This document shows, piece after piece, positions 25,935 through 35,600 of a stretch of DNA of 64,000 nt; position 1 is the stretch's first letter, and each line of letters begins with the position of its first letter. The translations under genes and the position numbers were made by a program. Origin of the DNA: Polluticoccus soli (GTDB taxonomy: Bacteria; Bacteroidota; Bacteroidia; Chitinophagales; Chitinophagaceae); NCBI RefSeq assembly GCF_029269745.1, contig NZ_JARJHT010000001.1, positions 620,001 to 684,000 on the forward strand. The letters run 5' to 3'. Below the pieces are notes generated by a model that was not told the DNA's origin, did no database searches, and saw nothing but the letters and a program-made list of their open reading frames with translations.

Positions 25935-28900
25935 TTATTCCTTCACCACAAAACGGAGATTGTCAGTGCGCCCATCGATGGTAACGCGCAGCATGTATAT
26001 GCCTGCGGCGTTGTGGCCACCCAGATCCACATCTATCTCCAGCTTCCCGCCTTTTAGCTCAGTAGCATTATTAAATACCACCTGGCCTACAGCATTCAGC
26101 ACTTCAACAGAAGCACTGATGTTAGCAGCAGCCTTCGTCGCGCCTATTACTGTAAACCTTCCTTCATTCGGGTTAGGGAACAGGATCAGCTCATCGAAAG
26201 AAGAAGTAACAGTGTTGATACCGGTTACTTTAGCTACTTCCAAAGTATTACTGAGCAGGAACTCAGGATTAGCGCACTCGATATTTGAGTGTACAAACAC
26301 GTTTATCTTATCAGCAGGGCTAAGACCGATACCTTTGTAGACGGGACCAGTAGCGCCCGGCACGTCGTGGCCGTTCTTTCGCCACTGAAAGGTTGGATTA
26401 ATGCCGCCATTGGTCAGTGTGGCCATGAAATTGATACCACCTGCATCAGGCACGGCTGCAATAGAAAGCGTTGGTACCGGCGAGGGAGTGACCTCAACAC
26501 TTATCGGCGGACTCATTACAGGAAAGACACACACCATGCTGCTGGTGAGCTTGCAGGTTATCACATTCCCGTCTACCAGGGCGTTGTTACTGTATACTGC
26601 CTGTGCAGCACCCGGTATTGGTGATCCGTTCACGTACCATTGGTAGGCAGGATTGACACCACTATTGGTATGGTAGGTATAGAACGTAAACGGTGTTTTC
26701 TCACAACCAACCGAGTCCGGTGACACAGCTAGGTTGACACTGGCTGTGCCTATGGCATTCATCGTCATAGTCAACGTGTTGCTGGTTGCCGGCTTTGGTG
26801 TCGAACAAGGTATAGATGTAGTTACTACACAGCTGACAGTGTTGCCAGTAGTAAGCGCTGCATCTACATAGGTAGGACTATTTGTGCCCACATTGCTGCC
26901 ATTTAATTTCCACTGGTAGGTTGGATTAGAACCCACATTTGTAGCAACGGCAGTAAAAGTCACCGGCAGTCCTATACAGCTTACAGTATTGCCAGGAGTA
27001 GAGGTAATGGTAACAGCTGCTGCAACATTGGGCCATATGGTCATATTTACCGGTGCGCTGTTCACGATCGTAGGTGAAGCACAAGCTGCAGTGCTTATCA
27101 TTTCGCAGCTGATCACGTCGCCGGTTGCCAAAGTAGTGCCCGGCGCATAGCTGCTGCCGGTACCTACTACTAAGCCGTTCTTTTTCCATTGGTAAGCGGG
27201 AGTGCCAGCATTGGTAACAGTTGGTGTAAATGTAATTGAAGCACCAGAGCATGCATCACCGCCTGGCGCCTGCGTCGATGTAATAGAAACAGTTGGCGTC
27301 ACTAATGCGGTGATCGTTTTGCTCAGTGTTCCTGTAGCTGTTGCGGTAGTAATACACTGAGTAATGCTGCTGGTCATTGTAACGCTGACAGTGTGCAAGC
27401 CCGCGCTCAGAGTGCCGTTGTCGGTATAGCTTGGAAAGTTGGTGCCTACAGGAGATCCATCTATTTTCCATTGGTAGGTTGGAGTGTTCCCAGCATTTTG
27501 AGGGTTGGCCACGAATGTCAACACGCCGCCAATACACGCTATAGGCGAAGGCACTGTTGATATAGAAACAGAAGGGGTCACGGTGGTGGTCACATTCATG
27601 CTGATGGCATTACTTGTTGCCGGTTTGGGTATCGCGCAGGTAGCACTGATCATTTCACAGGTTATCAGGTCGCCCTGCGCCAGTGTCGTACCAGCATTAT
27701 AGGTCGCGCTATTGGAACCTACATTCGAACCGTTTTTCTTCCACTGATAAGTTGGTGTAGTACCGCCGCCTGTCGGCGTAGCCGTAAAGGTTACACTGGT
27801 ACCCGAGCAAATGTTATTGCCCGGATTAGCCACAATGCTTACCGAAGCTGGGACATTAGCATTTACTATTATGGTTGAATTAGCACTAGCGGTAGTAGGC
27901 CAAACGCAGCCATTAATGTTTGGTGTCATTACCACGCTCACTACGTCACCATTGTTCAGGCTGCTGTTGCCCCAGTTGCTGGTAGTGGCTACAACGTTGC
28001 CGTTTAACTTCCATTGATAGCTGGGGGTCAGTCCTCCATTGATTGGGGTGACGTTGAAAAGCACTGCTGTACCTGGGCAGATAGCGGTGTTAGGTGTTTG
28101 GATTATCGACACCGCAGGCACCAGTGCTGATTTGTACGTTATGGTATCTGGACTTGAAGTGGCCGTTGGCGATGAAGGACAAGTTACATTTGGAGTCATC
28201 ACCACATCTATTATATCACCGGCAGCAGGTACCAGGCTATATGCTGCACCTGTTGAAACGTTTACCGCATTCTTTCTCCACTGATAGGTTGGCGAAGCGC
28301 CACCGCCAGTTGGAGTGGCGGTAAAGGTTACACTGGTGCCCGGACAGATATTGTTGCCCGGATTAGCCACAGTGCTTACCGATGCAGGAGTGTTGGCGTT
28401 TACTATAACGCTATTTGTTGCAGAATCCTTACACCCCTTGTCACTGGTGCCAATTAGCTTGACATTATAAGCACCAGCTGCAGTATAATTACGGATACCA
28501 TTAACAGTTGTACCCGATGTTCCATCACCATAGCTCCATGCATAAGTCATACTACCTGCCGCAATAGTAGAATTATTGCTAAACGAAAAGCTGTTGCCAT
28601 TTAAACATTGTGTAGCGCTTGAACTAATAGAATATCCAACTGTTGGTAGCGGAGCAGGTGAAACAGTAAAGGGGATAGTTTCCGTGATGTCCATTGGAAG
28701 TCCGCAGTTGTTCAATAAGGTATTCCCGTCACTGCCATTTTTAACATGTAATGTATAATTACCCGCTGCGATGTTTGTCGGAAGCGTTAGCTGTAGCGCC
28801 GAGGTGAAAGTACTAGGACCACAACCAATGCCTGCCGCTGCAGGAATAGCTATGTTGCCCGGCATCAGATAAAAATCACTACCGTTAGTAGCAATCGAGC

Positions 28901-29582
28901 CGCAGTCAACAGACGCGTCAAGTTTTACAAACAGATTTTTGTTACAGGTATTTACAGCAACAGAATCAAGTTCTGGAGCAATATTTACCGGTACGCTAGT
29001 ACCACCAGTAAATGCAAGCGTATAGCCGCTCTGGTTGGATGATGTATAGTGACTGATACATACTGCGATCTTCATACCTGCAGTAACATTTATCAACGCG
29101 TTTGTATTGCTGCCGTTAGCACCCTGGCTGGATGATGTACCCGAAGGGACGCATCCTGTAACACCTGTATAACCACTATAATTACAACTTACTACCGGAG
29201 CGCCGGTAAAAACACTTGAAGGAGATAACCCTGTAATATTGTAAACAACAAAGTCATAATCATCATTCAGATTATTGGGAGTTAGCGTAAATCCGAGGGT
29301 ACCATTGGCTGAAATCTTGAATGTGTACCAGAAAGGATTCAATGCACCGGCGGCAAGACAGCTGCCCGGAAGTGCTCCCCCATTATATGGGGGCACGGCT
29401 CCTATACTCAGCGATGAGTTACAAACACCCATTGCAGTTGTTGGAACCTGGCCGTTAATTTGAGAATAGGAATTTGCAACACCAGAACAGATCATTGCGA
29501 TCATAAGAAAGGCTGCAACCGAAACCCGTTTAATCAATTGGATCGTTCTCTCTCGTAAAAATTGTGAGGTTAAGTACTTCAT
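25935..29582 (-). CDS. Giant T9SS surface protein with PKD and eight Ig-like repeats
   Basis: 1215 aa. An N-terminal signal peptide ends near residue 41 (NSYSQ). Residues ~44-200 form a pre-peptidase-type beta domain (YTFKISANGTLGFTLTP). A PKD domain follows around 320-395 (SMTYAWSYGDGTSGTT). Then come about eight Ig-like repeats of ~90 aa, each with a TFTATPTGGG-like strand, the signature PTYQWKKNG and a late cysteine. The first halves of repeats 1 and 3 are nearly identical, suggesting recent recombination. The C-terminus is a type A sorting domain (LILFPNPNEGRFTV...GIYMLRVTIDGR). It is probably an adhesin or structural surface protein. It lies 96 nt downstream of the larger protein at 29679, in the same orientation. 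Confidence 0.88.
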   Translation of the reverse strand: MKYLTSQFLRERTIQLIKRVSVAAFLMIAMICSGVANSYSQINGQVPTTAMGVCNSSLSIGAVPPYNGGALPGSCLAAGALNPFWYTFKISANGTLGFTLTPNNLNDDYDFVVYNITGLSPSSVFTGAPVVSCNYSGYTGVTGCVPSGTSSSQGANGSNTNALINVTAGMKIAVCISHYTSSNQSGYTLAFTGGTSVPVNIAPELDSVAVNTCNKNLFVKLDASVDCGSIATNGSDFYLMPGNIAIPAAAGIGCGPSTFTSALQLTLPTNIAAGNYTLHVKNGSDGNTLLNNCGLPMDITETIPFTVSPAPLPTVGYSISSSATQCLNGNSFSFSNNSTIAAGSMTYAWSYGDGTSGTTVNGIRNYTAAGAYNVKLIGTSDKGCKDSATNSVIVNANTPASVSTVANPGNNICPGTSVTFTATPTGGGASPTYQWRKNAVNVSTGAAYSLVPAAGDIIDVVMTPNVTCPSSPTATSSPDTITYKSALVPAVSIIQTPNTAICPGTAVLFNVTPINGGLTPSYQWKLNGNVVATTSNWGNSSLNNGDVVSVVMTPNINGCVWPTTASANSTIIVNANVPASVSIVANPGNNICSGTSVTFTATPTGGGTTPTYQWKKNGSNVGSNSATYNAGTTLAQGDLITCEMISATCAIPKPATSNAISMNVTTTVTPSVSISTVPSPIACIGGVLTFVANPQNAGNTPTYQWKIDGSPVGTNFPSYTDNGTLSAGLHTVSVTMTSSITQCITTATATGTLSKTITALVTPTVSITSTQAPGGDACSGASITFTPTVTNAGTPAYQWKKNGLVVGTGSSYAPGTTLATGDVISCEMISTAACASPTIVNSAPVNMTIWPNVAAAVTITSTPGNTVSCIGLPVTFTAVATNVGSNPTYQWKLNGSNVGTNSPTYVDAALTTGNTVSCVVTTSIPCSTPKPATSNTLTMTMNAIGTASVNLAVSPDSVGCEKTPFTFYTYHTNSGVNPAYQWYVNGSPIPGAAQAVYSNNALVDGNVITCKLTSSMVCVFPVMSPPISVEVTPSPVPTLSIAAVPDAGGINFMATLTNGGINPTFQWRKNGHDVPGATGPVYKGIGLSPADKINVFVHSNIECANPEFLLSNTLEVAKVTGINTVTSSFDELILFPNPNEGRFTVIGATKAAANISASVEVLNAVGQVVFNNATELKGGKLEIDVDLGGHNAAGIYMLRVTIDGRTDNLRFVVKE

Positions 29583-29678
29583 TGTTTATTAGTAAAAAAT
29601 AGAGATCAAAAAAAGGCACCATGCTTTATCACCTCAAGATCACAAATATAATAGTTTAGCAAAATTTACTACCACCCA

Positions 29679-32600
29679 CTACTCCTTAATAAACTTCGCT
29701 GTTGCGATCTTCGTTCCTTCCCTCACACAACTCACCGAATAGAATCCTTGCGCAAAGGAGCTGACATCTATTTGCACCTTACCATTACCAGCTGGCAAAA
29801 CCTTCAACAGTTTACCTGCCATATCGAACACGGCAATTTCGGTGATATCGGTGGTTACAACATCGAACTCAACAGTTATCGTCTCGCTGGCGGGGTTAGG
29901 ATACATTTTTAGTTCAGACACCTTAACCACTGTCGAACCAATTGTCGTCGGTGCGTTATAGTAAGACTTCTGCAAACAGCCGTCCTTTGTTGTGATCACC
30001 CAATAGTAATTTTTATTGAGATCAGGGTTAACATTTAGGTAGTCCTGGTTGGTCTCATTGGCAACAATTGATGAGTCTAGCGTAATCTTATCGTCATAAC
30101 CCCAACGATAACTATCCATATCATGCTGCAGGCACACAAAACGACCATTATGATAAATGATCTCTGGCTGCTGCGCCACTTGTGTTCCAACTTCCACAGT
30201 GTAGGTTGCGCTTGAATCACAGCCCGTACCTATTATCATAGTTGTCAAAACAACATGGCTTGTACCAGGATACGGAAAACTTATCAACGCCTGCTGTTTT
30301 GTTGAACTCTGAGCCCAAACCTCGGCGTTTGTCGCAGTCCAGTTATACGTAGCCCCCTGCGGTGCTGCGCTGGCAGCACCAAAGTTCTGAAACATTGTTT
30401 TTGAGCAAAGAACATCCGGCGATTTAATTGTAATAACAGGAATATGCGGTCTTGGATTCACTGTTAGCGTAACGTTCTCATTGTTTGTACATCCATTTGC
30501 CGCTAAAACATAAGCATATGTGACTGTTAGCGCCGAAGAAGTGACATTAGTCAGAATCTCATTAATTCCGCCGGTGCCATTGCCTGTTACAGGTGTAATT
30601 CCGGCCACACTAGCTCTGCTCCACATGTAAGCAGTACCCGACGTAAGGCTGATCGGAGTATATACGAACGGATTATCACCACATATTACATGATTCAATT
30701 GACTGGTCAACTTGGGAGTTGGGTTAACTGTTACTGTGACGTTCTGCGTATTGGTGCAACTGTTTGCTGTAAGCACAAACAGGTAAGTTACTACGATTGG
30801 GTTAGGAGTCGTGTTCACAAGCTGCTCAGATATACTGCCAAAACCTGAGGATGCAGCATTGCTTATTCCCGGAACTGCCGCCCTGCTCCATCCAAAACTC
30901 GTTCCCGGAGTAGCGCTGCCAGGCGCATAATTGAACTGAGTGTTGTTACAAATAGCTGGAGGAGTTTGAGTACTTGCTAGTACAGGTATTGGGTTAACAG
31001 TAATTATAAATGTACTAGCCGTACCGATGCATCCGTTAGCAGACGGACCAACAGTAACAACTGCCACCTGTGGTACTGCGCCAGAATTAATGCTGGTAAA
31101 CGACGGAATATTACCTGTACCGCTAGCTGCAAGACCAATTGAGGTATTACTGTTCGTCCAATTGAACGTCGAGCCGCTAACGGGGCCAGTAAAGCTTATA
31201 GCGGTTGTATTGCTACCTCCGCACAAGGTCTGGTTCGTTACTGCAGCCATCGCAGGCGTTGGATTTACGGTTATCGTAAATAATCCGGTGGTTCCTATAC
31301 ATCCATTAGCAGATGGTGTTACTGTCACTGTAGCAGTGGTAGGTGCATTAGAAGCATTAGCTGCTACAAACGATGAAATATCCCCAACTCCACTTGATGC
31401 AAGGCCAATGGAAGATGCATTGTTTGTCCAGCTGTAGCTTGTGCCGGCTACGGAGCTATTAAAGCTCACTGTTGCAGTTGATGCACCATTACACAGCGTT
31501 TGATTTGAAACAGTGTTTACCGTCGGTGTAGGATTTACGGTTATTGTAAACGTCCTGATCACGCCAACACATGCATTAGCTGTTGGGGTAACTGTTATCG
31601 TAGCAGTCACCGGTGCGTTCGAATTATTGATTGCGTTGAACGGAGCGATATTCCCATTACCACTCGCAGGAAGCCCTATCAATGTTGAATTGTTTGTCCA
31701 GTTGAACGTGCTACCACTTACGGAACCGCCGAAATTGACTGCAGTAGTAGAGGCTCCGTTACACACTGTTTGATTTGACACCGCATTTGCGGTTGGCGTT
31801 GGATTAACAGTTATTGTAACCACCTTAGGTGTACCAGCACAACCATTTGCAATTGGTGTCACCGTGATGGTAGCTACAACAGGCGCCGTACCTGTATTAG
31901 TCGCAGTAAACGATGCGATATTACCTGTTCCGCTCGCCGCAAGGCCAATTGATGTCAGCGAGTTTGTCCAATTATAACTAGTACCGCTTACAGGCGATCC
32001 GCTGAAGTTTATCGTAGTTGTCGATGCTCCGTTGCATACGGTCTGATTTGAAACAGTATTCACCGATGGAGTCGGATTCGCTGTTATCGTAAACGTACTT
32101 GCTGTGCCCGTACACGTATTGGCGGAAGGTGTTACGGTTATCGTTGCTGTAACTGGTGCACTTGTTGCATTTACGGCATTAAACGATGCAATGTTGCCAG
32201 TGCCGTTTGCGCTGAGACCGATGGATGTTGTGCTATTTGTCCAACTGAATGTCGTACCATTTACTGCTCCGCTAAAATTAACCGCAGTTGTGGGCGCCCC
32301 ATTACAAACAGCTTGATTGGCAACGACATTTACTGTCGGTGCCGGATTTACTGTTATGGCAAAGCTTGTAGACGTGCCTGTACAACCGGCCCTCACAGGA
32401 GTCACGGTGATTGTTGCTGTAACTGGCGATGTACCGCTGTTGGCTGCCGTAAAAGATGAAATATCGCCACTGCCATTGGCGGCAAGGCCAATTGATGCCT
32501 GGTTATTTGTCCAGTTGAATGTCGTACCACTTACTACTCCACCAAACGCGACCGTTGTTGTCGAACTGCCGTTACACACCGTTTGATTTGACACAGTACT

Positions 32601-35600
32601 TACTGTTGGAATTGGATTTACTGTAATCGTAAGGTTCCTAGGTACACCTGCACAACCACTCTTCACTGGTATTACTATGATAGTTGCTACTACAGGGGCT
32701 GTACCTGCGTTTGCTGCTGTAAATGACGCAATATCACCGCTACCATTTGCAGTGAGACCGATCGAAGTCTGGTCATTGGTCCAATTAAAAGTAGTGCTGC
32801 CCAATGCTCCACTGAATGCTACAGCCGCAGTAGGCGATCCATTGCATACTGACTGGTTTGATACCGTGTTTACCGTCGGAGTTGGGTTAACTGTTACTGT
32901 AAAAGTTCCAGGGGTGCCGGTGCATCCTGCTCTTACCGGAGTGACAATGATGGTTGCGGTAACAGGCACTGTACCACTATTAGTCGTTGTAAACGACAAA
33001 ATGTCACCGCTACCACTAGCTGCAAGACCAATCGAAGTCGTGGTATTTGTCCAGTTGAACGTGGTGCCGCTGACTGCACCACCAAACGCTACCGCTGTTG
33101 TAGACGCAGCATTACATACGGTCTGGTTAGATATTGTATTTACGGTTGGAGTGGGATTAACTGTAATTGTAAAGCTGCCGGGCGTACCGGTACAACCGCT
33201 TTTCATGGGTGTAACTGTAATAGTAGCAACAACAGGCACAGTGCCACTGTTTGTAGCTGTGAACGATGCGATATCACCAGTACCGCTTGCCACAAGGCCG
33301 ACGGAGGTTTGATCATTCGTCCAGTTAAAGGTGGTACTGCTTACCGCACCACTAAATGTTACGATTGCTGTTGGAGCACTATTGCACACTGCCTGGTTCG
33401 ATATAGGATTCACAGTGGCTGTGGGATTCACGGTTATCGTAAAGCTTTTAGCAGTACCAGTACATCCGGCTTTTACCGGCGTTACCGTTATCGTGGCTAT
33501 AACGGGTGTCGTTCCACTATTGGTTGCGGTAAACGATGTGATATCGCCACTTCCGCTTGCGACAAGGCCAATGGACGGCGTATTATTAGTCCAGTTAAAT
33601 GTTGTGCCACTTAGGGCACCGCCAAACGCCACAGCCGTCGTGGACGCACCATTACATACTGTCTGATTTGAAACTGTATTAACGGTTGCAGTAGGATCAA
33701 CCGTAATGGTAAAGCTGCCCGACGTACCTGTGCAGCCGCTTTTCACAGGGGTAACCGTAATAGTTGCAACAACGGGTGTAGTGCTGCTATTGGTAGCTGT
33801 AAACGACGCAATATCTCCAACACCGCTCGCTACAAGACCTATAGAGGTTTGATTGTTTGTCCAATTGAAGGTGGTGTTACTTACGCCTCCGCTCAATGCC
33901 ATAGCAGTTGTTGAAGATCCATTACATACGACTTGGTTCGATACCGTATTTACTGTTGGGCTAGGGTTAACTGTGATCGTGACGCTTATGGGCGTACCTG
34001 TACAACCGGCTCTTACAGGAGTCACTGTTATTGTTGCTACTACGGGCGTTGTCCCGGTGTTAGTAGCAGTGAACGATGAGATATCACCACTGCCGCTGGC
34101 TGCAAGACCTATTGTTGAATTATCGTTTGCCCAGTTAAATATAGTACCACTAACCGCGCCGCCAAACGACACAGCTGTCGTGGAGGCGTTGTTACATACC
34201 GTTTGGTTTGACACTGCGTTTACCGTAGGTGTTGGGTTGACGGTGATCGTGAAGTTGCCAGCAGTACCTGTGCATCCGCTTTTTACCGGCGTGACTGTAA
34301 TAGTTGCAACAACAGGCGCTGTACCGCTATTGGCAGCTGTGAACGACGCAATATCACCTATGCCACTTGCGGCCAGACCAACCGAGGTCTGATTATTTGT
34401 CCAATTAAAGGTTGTACTACTTAGAGCACCGCTGAATGCCACAGCAGTTGTAGAAGCACCGTTACATAATGCCTGGTTGGAAACAGCATTAACCGTAGGT
34501 GATGGATCTACTGTTATAGTAAAGTTGGTAGCGGTGCCAGTACAACCTGCGCGAACCGGAGTGACAGTTATTGTGGCAGAGAGTGCCGTAGTTCCGCTAT
34601 TAGTCGCAGTAAATGAAGTGATGTCACCGCTGCCGCTTGCAGCAAGTCCGATAGAGGTGTTATTATTTACCCAATTGAACGTCGTGCCGCTTACAGCACC
34701 GCTAAAGGATATTGCTGTCGTAGTGGTATTATTACACACGGTTTGATTAGAGATGGTGTTAACCGTTGGAGTCGGATTAACAGTGATCGCAAAGTTCTTA
34801 GGCGTACCCGAGCACCCACTCTTGACAGGCGTAACTACAATAGTTGACACGACAGGAGCGGTACCTATATTGATAGCTGTAAACGATGCAATGTCGCCTG
34901 TACCGCTGCCGGCAAGGCCTATCGAGGCTTGATCATTTGTCCAGTTGAACGTTGTGCTATTTAATGCACCGGCAAACGTAACTGGAGCTGTCGGTGCATT
35001 GGTACATAGTGATTGATTGGATACAGTATTTACGGTTGGAGCAGGGTTTACAGTGATAGTAAAGCTTGTCGTAGTTCCGGCACAACCAGACTTAACAGGT
35101 GTAACCACAATTGTTCCTGTCATAGCGGATGTTCCGCCGTTGGTCGTTGTAAATGAGGCAATATCCCCATTGCCATTTGCGGCCAGGCCAATCGCAGTAT
35201 TATCATTTGTCCAGTTGAATGTAGTACTACTCAATGCACCAGAAAGTGCTATAGCCGTTGTAGACAAACCAGCACAAACCGTTTGGTTAGTAACTATATT
35301 GACTGTCGGAAGCTGATTGACAGTAATACTTATTGTCGTACTGGCAGTTGTGATGCCATCAGACACCTGTATTGTAAAAGCATCAGGTCCAAAATAACCA
35401 ACGGTTGGTGTATAAGTCAATCCCGTTGGTGTAACAGTGCCGCCTGTAGATGTGGTAGAAAACGATGCCGCCACTGTACCGTGCGAAGCTGCAGAAGTCA
35501 CGCTCCACGTAAGCGTTTGCCCATTATTAACATCACTGACTGCTAGCAAGCTGTTGATTGAAGTAGCCGCAGCATTCTGACAAACACTAAGCGTTTGTGG

